Source: Smallanthus sonchifolius (lineage: Eukaryota; Streptophyta; Magnoliopsida; Asterales; Asteraceae). From it: a DNA stretch of 64,000 bases. The notes beneath the pieces were generated by a model. It ran no database searches. It saw only the letters and a program-made list of their open reading frames with translations, and had not been told where the DNA came from. A program made the translations under genes and the position numbers. This document shows, in pieces, positions 11,384 to 22,000 of the stretch. The first letter of the stretch is position 1; each line of letters starts with the position of its first letter. Location: the NCBI GenBank assembly GCA_023525975.1, contig CM042020.1:17509001-17573000 (forward strand). Reading direction: 5' to 3'.

Positions 11384-14300
11384 ATGTCATCCGGTTCGAA
11401 TGATGAGGGGGAACACGCCAACGAAGTGGTCCACGATCTTGTTGGATGGCCATTTTTGCAGTTCAAGCAAGGCACCGACGCGTTTACGCGGTGCTCGAAG
11501 CTACGAAGGATGAAGGTCGGCGCCCAGAATGCAGTGGACTGGGGGTCTTCTTGGGGTGCTCGACGAGGAGGAGAGGGCCAGGGGCTTTATCAGACATGAT
11601 ATGCCATGGGACAGTTTGTTCGATATCGCCTTCCAGCCGTTTCACAGGGAGCTGGTCGTCGAGTTTTTATCGACGTTTACCTTTGCACCGCGCCCGGCAG
11701 GAGAGCCAGAGAAGATGGAGGACGCGGGGCCGCCTCCGGAAGTTTCATTTCGTTTGTTCGGACAACTGTATTAGATGTCACTAGCTAGGTTTGCGGTGTT
11801 TGTCGGCTTGTACACAAAGCCGGAGACCGTCACCCCTATTTACAAGGAGGGGATCACTGAGGCGTATGAAAACGACCTCCTAGCCTTTTGGTCGGTGATT
11901 GTTGATGGTCCCTGGGAGGGTACCAAGGGGAGAGTCTCGTATATTATAGACCCCCTCTAAATATACATGCATCGGCTTATTTCCATGTCCATCGTGGTGC
12001 GCCGCAAAAGCGGTGAGTGGTGCACAAAGCGCGACCTGTTCTTTATTTGATCTCTGTTGACCGGCAGGACGTGCGCATACGCGACATGTTTGGCACAGTA
12101 CTTTGCGTCGGCCTTTCATAGACAGGAGCGTGGTATGTTGTACCGGGGGCGTACATCACCATTCTTGCATGGGTTATGACGCTTATCGACCAGCATCTGC
12201 ACCATATGGCCCCCCTGATTGAGCCATTCAGGTTAGACAGGCGCACGGTGTTCGGCATGCACATTGTGCGCAAGTTCACCAGCGTCGGCCTTCGATTTCG
12301 CTCCATGGACGACCAGCTTTTTGAGCCGCAGCCGTTGCCGGAGATCCCGCCGATGCCGGTGCCGATACATGAAAGGACCCAAACCGGGTACCACTTATAG
12401 TTGGCAAACATAGCATAAACATAGTTCTTAAACCTTGAATTAAACATTAAACATCAACAACGGAAGTCTTGTACATAATTCAGAGTTAACAAAAACTTTT
12501 AAAACATAATATTGTTCACATTCATAATCTAATAATGGGGATGTCAGTCTTCTGGTCAGTAGCAGCCATCCAGCCATCCTCTTCTAAGCCCTTACGGCAT
12601 CATGTCTTTTTCTTTCCTTTGCTACCTGATGTGTATACTAAAATAGTCGGCTAACGCTGGTGAGTTCAAGTGTTTCTTTTTCTTTAACTTTATATCAAAT
12701 GTTTTCTTTAAAAACTTTCTTTAAGCATACATATTATATTATATACGTAATACAATAAAATCTTTCTTTCTTCTTTTACATATATACGTAGTTACTTTGT
12801 GCTCTTTTCTTTAAGTCATACATTAATGTCTACAATCTGTTATGTGCTCCCAAGCGGGCTTCTTCATTCTTATTTCCCGAAGGAACTTTCATTCGCAGGT
12901 ATTGTTCCCTAAGGCTCAACGTCCAAATGCCGATACCCACTTTCTGTGCCCCCAAGCGGGCTTCTTCATTCTTACTTAGCGATTGTCACCGCTAGAGTAA
13001 CCGTCGTTACTCATCTTAACCAGTTGTACAACATCCTCGTTACAGTGCCCTGCCAAGCACTGTCCCGATTATTCACATTTTACATCATGGTCTCAGCCCA
13101 TAACGCAACATAGGCTTTGGGTAGCATTAGTCACTAGGACTATACTACTACCTCAAGACTTGCTACTATGCTACTAGCCTCTAGGACTACGCTACTATCC
13201 CAAGTCTTTCCTTCGTATAGCATACTCTTACAGATTAGACAATGTATTTGACTTATTCTTCTTTTCTTTGTCTATAAAACATATAGTTAAATAAACCGTT
13301 CTTTTTTCTTCTTATCCTTTGTTTATAAAACATATAGTTGTATAAACCATTCTTCTTTCTTTCCTTTCTTTCTTACAAAACTTTCGGTTAAATAAACCGT
13401 TATCTTTCTTATATTTCTTTCTTACAAAACGTTCGGTTAAATAAACTGTTATCTTTCTTTTCGTTCTTTCTTACAAAACGTTTAATTAATAAACCGTTAT
13501 CTTTCTTTCTTACAAAACGTTTAAGTAATAAAATACATTTATTATAAACGTCTAATTCTTGAGTATGCACACCACCCTAAAACATTAAAAATAGGGATTT
13601 TTAAACCCACCTGACTTCTTAAAGATTAACTCACTCAGCAAGAACTTCAAGCTAGGTGGAGGCTAAAGGATCTGTTAAGAGTCACGAACTAGACAAATTA
13701 ACACCAAGTCATTCTGTCCGAAAACTCTATGTTCGAAATCTATTTCGATCGAAATCTAATTCGATCAAAATCTTCTTCGACCGAAAACTAGTCATATGAA
13801 AAGTCTTACTTCCCATAATATTTTCGTTCGAAAACATTCTGTCCAAAAACTATTTCGGTCAAAATCTTTTTCGACCAAAATATTTTTCCTTTGAAATCGT
13901 TTACTTCTGAAACTATTTTGGTCGAAATCTTTTTCGACTAAAAACCATATCAATCTGACATATTCTGTTCGAAAATTGTCTATGCCCGAAAATACTTTTC
14001 GGACGGCCAGAGTTTTCAAACCATTCAACGAGATTTCGGACGATTCATATGTTCTTGGCCAAAATCGTCGTTTATGATTCCGGTTTGAATCTTTTTACAT
14101 CCAAAACATTTGTTTAGCTTCCATGAAGCTAGATCTATGATTTTTAAGCCGTTTTACACGTAAAAATCCTGACTTTTGATTAAAACCCATATAAAACCCT
14201 AAACCCCATTTTCAATCCAAAAACTCAGATCTGGAAGCGTTTCGTTACCTGTTTTCCGCTTGTTTCTCCTTCTCCAATCGACACAAAGCTCCAGCAATGA

Positions 14301-14812
14301 TCTCGGGCCAAGGTGACGGAATTCGGATGCGGGTTTTGGAGCTTTCTCTCTCTAAGATGGAATAATGAAGATGATGGAGAAGTGGGGAAAGTGAGGAGGG
14401 TTTTTACCCCCTCCCTTGTGCCTCTTAAGGCCGGCTCACACCAAGCCCACGATCCGTTTCGTTTCCTTGTTACTTGTCGTCTTTCATTTATTCTTTTCTT
14501 TATTTTCTTCAGGGTGTTACAATACAGGAGGTCTCGGTGGTGCATAATATACCACCGCAGGGTGAACCTGAGCCGCTGCCTCAGCATCCACGCCATGTCT
14601 GCCGAGCTGTGAGGCTGTCTGCAGCCACACATGCCTTGCTTAACGAGCTTGCTCAGGAGTCACAGTGTCAGGGTTGTCAGATCGACCGGGTCGAGGACAT
14701 CCTGATGTTGCTGGTTGAACGCGAGATCAATCGGTCACGAGCCGCCGGCATCGAGCCTCCACCACTACCACTACCACTTCCAGGCCAGTATCCGGATCCT
14801 AGCCCGACATAG
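11384..14812 (+). pseudogene. Athila ORF1-like protein, interrupted by a solo LTR
   Basis: Reading starts at ATG 11384 (MSSGSNDEGEH). A frame change comes near 11520, and the frame runs from 11529 through DMPWDSLFDIAFQPFHREL and RLFGQLY to a stop at 11772. It continues with SLARFAVFVGLYTKPET, then FWSVIVDGPWEGTKGRVSYI and a further stop at 11958. After another frame change come the RLISMSIV/CTKRDLFF region and VMTLIDQHLHHMAPLIEP. These blocks resemble the C-terminal domain of Athila-type ORF1 ('putative plant transposon protein'), of unknown function. The frame enters the solo LTR at 12365 and resumes at 14522, ending at 14812 after a Pro-rich tail. LTR plus one TSD copy is 2157 bp, a multiple of three, so the frame matches on both sides. 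Dead copy. Confidence 0.75.
12370..14521 (-). mobile_element. Solo LTR, 2152 bp, gypsy type
   Basis: Starts TGAAAGGACCC, ends GGGTGTTACA, with a perfect 5-bp TSD ATACA at 12365-12369 and 14522-14526. On the minus strand it begins TGTAACACCC, like several other LTRs in the window, so the family probably points leftward. It has no PBS and no internal region, hence a solo LTR formed by LTR-LTR recombination. It contains two copies of CAAGCGGGCTTCTTCATTCT about 105 bp apart (12850, 12954) and a stretch of TTTCGATCGAAA-like motifs at 13730-14030. Confidence 0.92.
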
Positions 14813-15079
14813 TCGTGGTCGTTCGCTGTTTTTTTGTATTTTACATTCAATTGTATTTTTGTTTTGTATGTACAAGCTGATATTATTTATATGTACAGAT
14901 TCTGTTATTTATGTCTATAATGTTTGTTTATATGTTTAGTTTGTTTGGTTGTTTATGTATCATACGAAAGTTTAGTTTCCTTTAATTAATAAAGTTATTA
15001 TTTTATAAAAATATTTATTTATCTAAAACGATAAATACTGAATAAAAATGTTGGTATTATTAAAAAAAACTTACACTTG

Positions 15080-15270
15080 TCGTATAGGCCTATGAACATA
15101 AAAAATCTGCCAACTTTGGAGATAAAAATCTCATAGGTTTCTATACGTGGCGTAAGCCCTACACGTCGCATATAAACTAGCCGCCAGACAAGAACTGAAC
15201 TACCATGCGGTTCTGAATTTTTAAGGTTTGTGCCTATACGCCTCGTATAGATCTATACTAGACGGATAGG
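15080..15270. repeat. Right cluster of CTATACG palindromes
   Basis: Copies such as GTCGTATAGGCCTATG, CTATACGTGGCGTA and CTATACGCCTCGTATAG end the region downstream of the ORF1-like pseudogene. Between 14813 and 15080 the sequence is AT-rich with no gene. Confidence 0.7.
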
Positions 15271-15356
15271 TGGTGACGGGGTGTTTAATTAAAATGGCTG
15301 GGTGTCTTAATAACTAAACCCAAAAATAATACTTATAAAGTCATGTATACTTGTAA

Positions 15357-17101
15357 GATCATCCGTAGTGGTTTCACGCCCCGCCACATCAGCACAGTGG
15401 CAATCACTGCCCAGAATCACTAAGGTCCGTAGTGGTTTCACTTCTCGCATTTAATTTTTAATCATTAACTAATAATTAACTAAATATAAATAAAATAAAA
15501 GTATAAATAATTGAAATAAATTAAAAAAACTATATTCATTAAAATAAAATAAAAAACGGCATTCATAATAAGTGAAATAAAATATAAAAAACTACATTCA
15601 TAAAAAATAAACATAAAATTACTCGTCGTCATCGTTTATATTGTTTCGGTCGTATATTTCTTTTCTTCGCCTCTCTACTAGTTTACGAACACCTCTGGCA
15701 AAGTTGTCAAAGTTCATAGTTAGAAACTTGATATCTTGTTGTTGTTTATCCTTTTTAAAAGAAAGTAGTTTATCAAGCTTCGAGTCTATTTTTTCAAACC
15801 GGATGTCTGATGTGGAGGAAGAAGTAGCCCGTTTACCTTTGTTTCTTCCGGGCAGATGAACCGGTTCTTCCGGTGTTTCAACTTCATCATCGGTATCATT
15901 TAGATTAATGCTTGAATTGATACCGGGTGAATAATCGCCGGCCGATGACATTTTTGTTCGTTTGGACGATTGGGACATCAACGGGACTTGGCCCCACTTG
16001 GGAGATTTTCTAATATTCTTCCATGATTTATTAGAATTAAAAGCCGTACCCACTACGGCTTTGTACTCATCACAAGCTTCTAAATATATATTGTGGTCGC
16101 TTTAACCACTTTAATGATTGTTGTAGTGTTTGTTATAATAGTTGTTAAACTTAGCAAACTTGTTGTTATAGTCCCGCCATTTACTAGAGATCTTGTCGGC
16201 GTTACGGTGTTCGCCCCTCCCCATTGCGGCGTGAAATCTCGCACGAATACGCCACTAAAAATCCTTTCCTTTTTGATTATTTCCTATACAAAAAATTATA
16301 AAACAAATTATTATAAATTTTACATAAAAATATATATATAAACGCCTTACCAATTATCGGGTCCTCCGATACGTCCACCCAAGCTTGTGTCAAAGCAAAT
16401 TCTTTGTCCGGTGTCCACTTTTCATGAACACGTGGCGGTTATTTGGTTGTGTCGCTGGTTATTGGTTGTTTATTTCTATGCAAACGTTTCTTTGTTTGAT
16501 TCGACGGTTGTGTCTCGGAACGGATTCGGTAAATTCTTGTGTCTCAGGAATTGAATCCGGTGTGGGAAAGGTTTGGGTAGGACGTGTTCTTGTGTCTCGG
16601 GTATTAAAGTTTGCAGGAAAAAGATGAGGATTGTTGAATCCACATTGAATTTGTTGAAAAATGTTTGGTTCCGATGACGTACTCGGAACGTAAACGTCTT
16701 GAATATTTTGATTGAAAAGGTTGCTCGAGTCGGGATTTTGAGGATTTTGAAACCAGGTATTTGGGTTGTTACGGATGTTTGCGAAATATGGATTATTTGA
16801 GTCCCAATGATTCATTGTTGAGTAAAATGAGTGAAAGATAATTTGATATTTAGAGAAGAAAATTGAAAGATGTTTGATGAATTATTGAGTAAAAATGGTT
16901 GTTATTTATAAGAGAATTTTTTTTAATTTTTTTAAATGTTAACGGCTATATTACCGGTGTGGGTTTGAGAAGAGTGTCAAGTCCAGCGTGATTGCCCTCA
17001 CACCCCCTCTACATGCCACAATAACGCCTAAGGGCGATGTAACGGGACTTTATTTGATGATTTGGACCACACCCTTCTCTTCACGGGCCACTACACATAC
17101 C
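15357..17101 (-). mobile_element. PIF/Harbinger-type element carrying only a Myb/NAM-like ORF
   Basis: Imperfect terminal repeats (left GATCATCCGTAGTGG, right complement GGTATGTGTAGTGG) are flanked by TAA on both sides (15354-15356, 17102-17104), the 3-bp TSD typical of Harbinger. The same GTAGT core recurs in the element at 27990. The interior holds a broken ORF of the Harbinger accessory type and no DDE transposase. Borders are less certain than the ORF because the TIRs are short and diverged. Confidence 0.6.
15619..16815 (-). pseudogene. Harbinger accessory protein: Myb/SANT-like plus NAM-associated C-terminal domain
   Basis: Starts at 16815 (MNHWDSNNPYF), Asn/Pro-rich for about 100 residues. 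A frame break comes near 16460, then a trihelix/Myb-like block KWTPDKEFALTQAWVDVSED is readable at about 16430-16365. A 67-bp intron-like segment (minus GTAAGG at 16350 to TATAG at 16284) joins IIG to NNQKGKDF in frame. An in-frame TAG follows, then RARFHAAMGRGEHRNADKI (about 16240-16185). The C-terminal part (16053-15619) has AFNSNKSWKNIRKSPKW, a Lys/Ser linker and a coiled coil, as in the NAM-associated family. In Harbinger elements the Myb-like protein carries the transposase to the element ends. One frameshift and one stop make this a pseudogene. Confidence 0.75.
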
Positions 17102-17442
17102 TAACCGTAATTTCTTTTAAAATAATTATAAAAGAATAACAATCCCAGAAAAAGAACATTAATTTGTGTATTAGAATGAAACACTGTTCTTGCATGTGGA
17201 GGTGTCGCCAACTTCACCAGTCTGTTGCAGGCTAAACTGAACCGACGACCGTGGCGTTGACTCGGAGATTCAGTATTGAGTGGTGACTGATTGGACCGGT
17301 TTACGGTCGAGGAACAACCGGGTTCGGGAAAGAAAGAGAATGTGACCGTGTTTTCCGGTACAAGGACGAATAAGAAAAGACTGAAAGGTGTGCCACGTGG
17401 AGGGCATAGGAGGCGTTTGATTAGAATGGGACGGATAAGATT

Positions 17443-17698
17443 TTTTTTTAACCGCGAACATTTAATTTTGTGACGTCACACCCCCGTTATATGGGAGAGA
17501 CTCGTTCAACTCCGGCTAATATGTTGTCTTAACCGGGCCCGCTTGACGTCCGAGTTGGAGAGCATACAAGGAAAAATTCCACCAAATACGGCCTCTTTCG
17601 AGCTTTAGGGAGAACCGAGACTCGAAACCTGGATCTACGTGTGTAAAACACAGATGCATCAGCATAAGAGCTAGAACTCATTTAAATATAACAGAACT
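17443..17698 (-). mobile_element. Probable tRNA-derived SINE (tentative)
   Basis: The minus strand contains TAGCTCTTATGCTGATGC (A-box-like) about 35 bp before CAGGTTTCGAGTCTC (B-box-like), and ends in an A-run (T-run 17441-17449 on the plus strand). Flanks AATGGGACGGATAAGATT (17425-17442) and AATAGGGAGGATAGGATT (17699-17716) match at 14 of 18 positions, as expected for an old TSD. Confidence 0.4.
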
Positions 17699-17716
17699 AA
17701 TAGGGAGGATAGGATT

Positions 17717-19023
17717 AGATTAAATGGTATTATATAGCAACTGGTAGACGACTGTAGAGGAAATATTGGGAGATTTTGTTTGTTGTATTAAATTGAGGTG
17801 GCAGGGTGAGGGGTTGTGGTGTGTGGCGGCGTTTGCAGAGCGCTTGTTTTTAATATATCCTGAAAACCAAATACTCCCCCGTCCCCGATTAAATAATTCA
17901 AAACTCGTCCCTTAAAATATATAATAATATTCTACTTTTTTTTGTATTTTAGTTAATATAAATATACATACATTTTATTAAAACATTAACCCACTTTACA
18001 AAACAGGTTTAATTTCATACATCCTTCCTAGGTTTGTATGAGTATATATGAAATTGTCCATACAAAATAAAGGTAACTAGTTGGTCACAACCCTCGTTCT
18101 GCGACGAGGTGGACCGGTTTTTAGAAAAAAGATGAACATAGATGCATGTACAGACGTAAAAATAATGTTAAAAAAAAACGCATAACTAAAGTATAGGCGA
18201 GAACGGACTGGCTTAAAAAAACTTAAACGTAGACACAGCCGTAAACGTTACTAGAAAGCAAACCTCAGAAAAAAACAACAAGGCCGATCCATCGTTTAAG
18301 AACGGTAAAAAAGAAAAACAAAGTCAAAACGGCGTTAAAACCAAAGAAAAAGAAAACTAAAAAAGTATACGGAACTTGGAAATGGATTTGACGGACTGCA
18401 TGCTTGTGATTCGCCGCCTTGTATACCTAAATTTATATCACCAATCCATTGACCACGTGAAAATTTTTTAACTACAAAGATAAAAACCAAGAAAAAGTAA
18501 AAATAATAACACAGAAAAAAATATATAAGCATGGTGTAAAATAAGTAACAACACATAAAAGAGTTTTGATATCTCACTTAGAATGTGTTGTTATCTTATT
18601 TTTACACTATGTTGATACATTTTGTTTTATGTTGTTATCGCACGTACATGTGTTGTTATTAGTGCAGTATCATTTTTACATAGCCTTTTCAAAAGAATTC
18701 ATTTTAAGAAAAAAAATATATAGCAATACTATTCTCATATTAAATAGGATAAAATTCTCGGTTTTATAATATAATTTTTTTTTAAATTATAAGGTATCAA
18801 AAAGTTATTTGAGTTTAGAAAAATTAGGTGAGTTTAACCAAATAAAAATTGACCACATTTTTTAAAACTAGTTAGCCAATTTAAACAAATCATTATCTAA
18901 AAATAGATAACTGATTTAATTAAAACTCACTGATTATGATTTTTTTTATAACTAAGGTGATCAATTATTACATGATTTACGGTAATCAAATCTACCTAAC
19001 CATTGTTCACACTTTACCAAAGT
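17717..19023. other. AT-rich stretch without recognised gene
   Basis: No supported coding sequence. It contains an imperfect inverted repeat: arm GGTGTAAAATAAGTAACAAC at about 18533-18552 pairs with GTTGTTATCTTATTTTTACAC near 18587-18608. TTGTTCACACTTTACCAAAG, at about 19000-19020, recurs just beyond the hAT element at 21962-21981. Confidence 0.5.
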
Positions 19024-19338
19024 GCTTCAAGTAGAGGTGCACAAAAGAACCGGAACCGGAACCGATCCGATGGATTATCCGAAACCGGATCCGGCGAGAA
19101 CCGGTTTTTTTAGAACCGGTCCGGATATTATTAGAACCGCCGGTTCCGGGACCGGTTCTGGGTTTTTTGACGGACCGGTTAAAAATCGGATAAAAATCGG
19201 ATTTTTTGGAACCGGTTTTTTCGGACATTTTGGAACCGGTTCGGAACCGGTTCTAGCCGTTGGGGTTAAAAAAACGGCTATATAGCCGTTTTATGGCCGT
19301 TTTTTTGTTTTTTTTTGTTTTTAAGGATTGAAATTTAG

Positions 19339-19346
19339 TATAAATA
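19339..19346 (+). promoter_or_regulatory. TATA box of hAT transposase gene
   Basis: TATAAATA 112 bp upstream of the transposase start. The leader between them has four spaced AAACGCTC-type repeats and A-runs, with no upstream ATG in frame before 19458. Confidence 0.6.
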
Positions 19347-19457
19347 GGTATTGGGTGTATGTGTTAGTTCACCACAACATTCTAGCTCTCAAAACTCAAA
19401 AACGCTCTCAAAACGCAAAAAAACGCTCACTTTAAGCAAAAAAAAAAAAACGCTCTC

Positions 19458-21584
19458 ATGGCCTCCGCTTCCGCAAGCACTCAAAATTCGGTTGGTGGTT
19501 CTACTACCGATGTTACGGTTGTGTCAATACTTCCTTGCTCCCGAAACCAAGAAATATGGGCTTATTTCGATTTATGCGAAATGTCGAACGGCTCGCAAAA
19601 GGTTCGTTGCAAACGTTGTGGTAAACTTTTGGCTGCGGCGGGAAATAGCAGTTTGAGAAAACATATTGCTAGTCACGCAAGACACACTCAAGAAGGTGAA
19701 AATCAAACTCAAATTGGTAGGGATGGAGGAGTTTGGCAATACAATGTCGAAAGTGTTCGTGAGAGAATGGCACATTTCGTCATTCAAGAAGGCTTGCCTT
19801 TTGATTATTTTGATAATCCGCGCTTGACGAGGATGATACAAAAGACGCTTCAACCGAATTACACAAATGTAAGTCGTTCTACTTTGAGAAGAGATTGTTT
19901 AAAAATGTGGAAAAGAGCCAAAAAAGAATTAATTTTAGGTTTTGAAAAATTAAATACCGGCATTAACTTAACAACGGACGTTTGGTCCGCTCCACATGGT
20001 TTACCCGAATCGTACCTTTGCGTTACCGCACATTGGGTTCTACCGGAGTCGTGGCAAATGATGAAGCGTACGATTGCGTTTGATTATTTTGGATATCCAC
20101 ATACCGGTGAAAACTTATTTTATATTTTAGACTCGGTAATTCAAACTTATAAAATTCAACCGAAAATATTTTCAATATCTTTTGATAACGCTTCAAATAA
20201 CACAAACGCGGTCGAAAAATTAAAAATAAAATATGAACCGCCTTGTAACGGTGTTTTTTTTCATAGTCGATGTGTTGCACACATCATTAACTTGGTTGTG
20301 CAAGACGGTCTAAACGTCCAAGAAATAAGAGACGTAAAAGAAAATTTTAAAGTGATGTTACGTGAAGTTTTTAGCACAAGCAAAAAAAGATATATAAACT
20401 ATAGAAACTTGTGCCAACAAACGGATTCCATCTTTTTAGGTCCGAATTGGGACGTACCTACTAGATGGAACTCGACTTGGAAAATGTTTGAATCGGCCTT
20501 AAGGCAAAGAATTACTTTAAAACATTTCCATGATGAACTTGTACAAAAGAAACGTTGTTTACAAAAATTTGATAATATAAGTTGGGATATGATCGAGAAA
20601 CTAACTAATTTGCTTGAGGTTTTTAAAAATGCAACTACATGTTTATCGGGAGTTTATTATCCCACGTCTTCGCTAATACTTCAACAATTATACTTAATAT
20701 GTAATAAATTAAAAGAGTTTGAATATCACGGCACTATTTTTGAAAAAATGGTAAAACCTATGAAAGCTAAATTTAAAAAATATTTTTCAGAAATGCCGGC
20801 CGTTGTTACATGTTCGGCCGCCTTAAACCCAACGATTAATGTAACCGGTGTTGAAACATTAATTGGATCAATATCGGATGATTTAAATATGTTCGAGGAA
20901 GACCCAAATTTTGAATCAAATACAATAAGGGATTTCAATTCGGCTTTTAATAATATGTTTGATTATTATTTACGCAAATATGGTGGAAGTGGTGATCCAT
21001 CAAACATACGTGAATCAATGGGTTCGGGTTCAACTTATAGTAGTTCAAGGAACCCGATGCTAAATTTATTTAACACTTTAAGAAACGAAAATACTAAACG
21101 AGCTCGTGGAACCACACCAAGTAGCGAGCTTGGGAGATATCAAGCAACCGACTTTATTTCTACTCTAAGATCCGAAGAGTTTGAAAACTTTGATATCTTG
21201 AGTTGGTGGCAAGGAAGGGAATCCCAATATCCCGTTCTAGCCGCAATGGCCCGTGACCTACTAACCGTCCAAGCTTCCACGGTAGCTTCGGAATCCGCTT
21301 TTTCTCTTAGTGGCAGGGTTTTATCTATTCGAAGAACGAGGCTTACACCGGAATCTATGGAGATGTGTATTTGCTTGAAGGACCATTTGGATGCCGTCGA
21401 ACGTGTACAACATGTTGCAAAACTAGAAGGCGAGCTTGACGTTGAACAAGAAATACATGAATTCGAAGTAGAACATGGGGTGGCGACTCCACTTTCGGAC
21501 GAAGAACAAGCTTACGATGAAGCCGTATCTCAAGCGAAGAAGAATGAAAACCGATGTTACAAAGACTACGACGAAGAATATTGA
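19458..21584 (+). CDS. hAT transposase with BED zinc finger, 708 aa, intact
   Basis: Cuts and pastes the surrounding element. Residues 30-75 form a BED-type zinc finger with C51, C54, H69 and H73 (CX2CX14HX3H) for binding element ends. The RNase H-like core follows: first acidic residue D174 in LTTDVWSAPHG, second D243 in SFDNASNN, then the RCVAHIINLVV helix (C272, H275) typical of the family. The third acidic residue is probably E612 in VASESAFS. The C-terminal hAT dimerisation region covers about 570-645, including SWWQGRESQYPVL. The tail is acidic. The length fits plant hAT transposases of the RICESLEEPER/Ac-like type (about 650-780 aa). ATG 19458 is the first in frame after the TATA box; an upstream out-of-frame ORF start at 19351 is weak. 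No stop or frameshift is visible, so this copy could be active. A domesticated gene is unlikely because the TIRs and TSD are perfect. Confidence 0.95.
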   Translation: MASASASTQNSVGGSTTDVTVVSILPCSRNQEIWAYFDLCEMSNGSQKVRCKRCGKLLAAAGNSSLRKHIASHARHTQEGENQTQIGRDGGVWQYNVESVRERMAHFVIQEGLPFDYFDNPRLTRMIQKTLQPNYTNVSRSTLRRDCLKMWKRAKKELILGFEKLNTGINLTTDVWSAPHGLPESYLCVTAHWVLPESWQMMKRTIAFDYFGYPHTGENLFYILDSVIQTYKIQPKIFSISFDNASNNTNAVEKLKIKYEPPCNGVFFHSRCVAHIINLVVQDGLNVQEIRDVKENFKVMLREVFSTSKKRYINYRNLCQQTDSIFLGPNWDVPTRWNSTWKMFESALRQRITLKHFHDELVQKKRCLQKFDNISWDMIEKLTNLLEVFKNATTCLSGVYYPTSSLILQQLYLICNKLKEFEYHGTIFEKMVKPMKAKFKKYFSEMPAVVTCSAALNPTINVTGVETLIGSISDDLNMFEEDPNFESNTIRDFNSAFNNMFDYYLRKYGGSGDPSNIRESMGSGSTYSSSRNPMLNLFNTLRNENTKRARGTTPSSELGRYQATDFISTLRSEEFENFDILSWWQGRESQYPVLAAMARDLLTVQASTVASESAFSLSGRVLSIRRTRLTPESMEMCICLKDHLDAVERVQHVAKLEGELDVEQEIHEFEVEHGVATPLSDEEQAYDEAVSQAKKNENRCYKDYDEEY

Positions 21585-21590
21585 AAACAT

Positions 21591-21596
21591 AATAAA
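21591..21596 (+). terminator. Poly(A) signal of hAT transposase
   Basis: AATAAA 6 bp after the stop codon, with further AT-rich sequence downstream before the right subterminal repeats. This would be close for a plant near-upstream element, so other AT-rich motifs at 21650-21690 may also serve. Confidence 0.4.
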
Positions 21597-22000
21597 TAAT
21601 TAATGCTTTGTGATTCAATTATGTTTTTTGTATTTTTTTTGTACGAACTATTGTTAAATAACTTAAAAAAATCTACAAAATAAATAAAACATGTATTTTA
21701 TAGTGTATCTTTGTTAATTTTTAAATTTTTTTTTTCCGGAACCGGTGGAACCGGTTTTTTTTATCCGGTCCGGTTCTAAATATCCGAATCGGTCCCAATA
21801 GGTTCCAAGTCTCCACACCCGGAACCGGATCCGAACCGGAACCGGTTCTAATGGATCCGGTTATTGACCAATGTTGACGGAACCGGTCCGGATCCGAACC
21901 GGATCCGATTCAAAAAAAAAACCGATTTGTGCACCTCTAGCTTCAAGTTTGAGGAGTATTTTGTTCACACTTTACCAAAGTGCTATAGGAGGAGCATAAC

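Larger units (their letters stand above)
10761..15290 (+). mobile_element. Unclassified element carrying an Athila ORF1-like gene, bordered by CTATACG palindromes
   Basis: Clusters of a degenerate palindrome (best copies CTATACGCCTCGTATAG, CTATACGCCACGTATAG) occur at about 10762-11295 and 15080-15270. They flank an Athila-like ORF1 (11384-14812). No RT, integrase or protease can be seen, and I could not find convincing LTRs, a PBS or a TSD. The two flanks share a loose direct similarity (AATTTTTAA followed by a CTATA..GTATAG motif), which may be decayed LTR similarity. Boundaries are approximate; the left border may lie under the 9882-10760 hAT insertion. Confidence 0.45.
19032..21939 (+). 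mobile_element. Autonomous-looking hAT transposon, 2908 bp
   Basis: Perfect 14-bp TIRs TAGAGGTGCACAAA / TTTGTGCACCTCTA and a perfect 8-bp TSD GCTTCAAG (19024-19031 and 21940-21947). Both ends (about 19048-19262 and 21737-21925) are packed with ACCGG/GGAACCGG motifs on both strands, as expected for subterminal transposase binding sites. The only gene is an uninterrupted transposase with a TATA box and a poly(A) signal. Intact ends, TSD and ORF suggest fairly recent insertion. Confidence 0.96.

Noticed and set aside
14313..14632. Opposite-strand ORFs within the solo LTR edge and ORF1 tail
   Set aside because: They are shadows of the LTR end and the ORF1 frame.
17741..18000. Possible gene remnant near the T/G-rich GGTGGCAGGGTGAGGGG stretch
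   Set aside because: No frame with coding character was visible on either strand.
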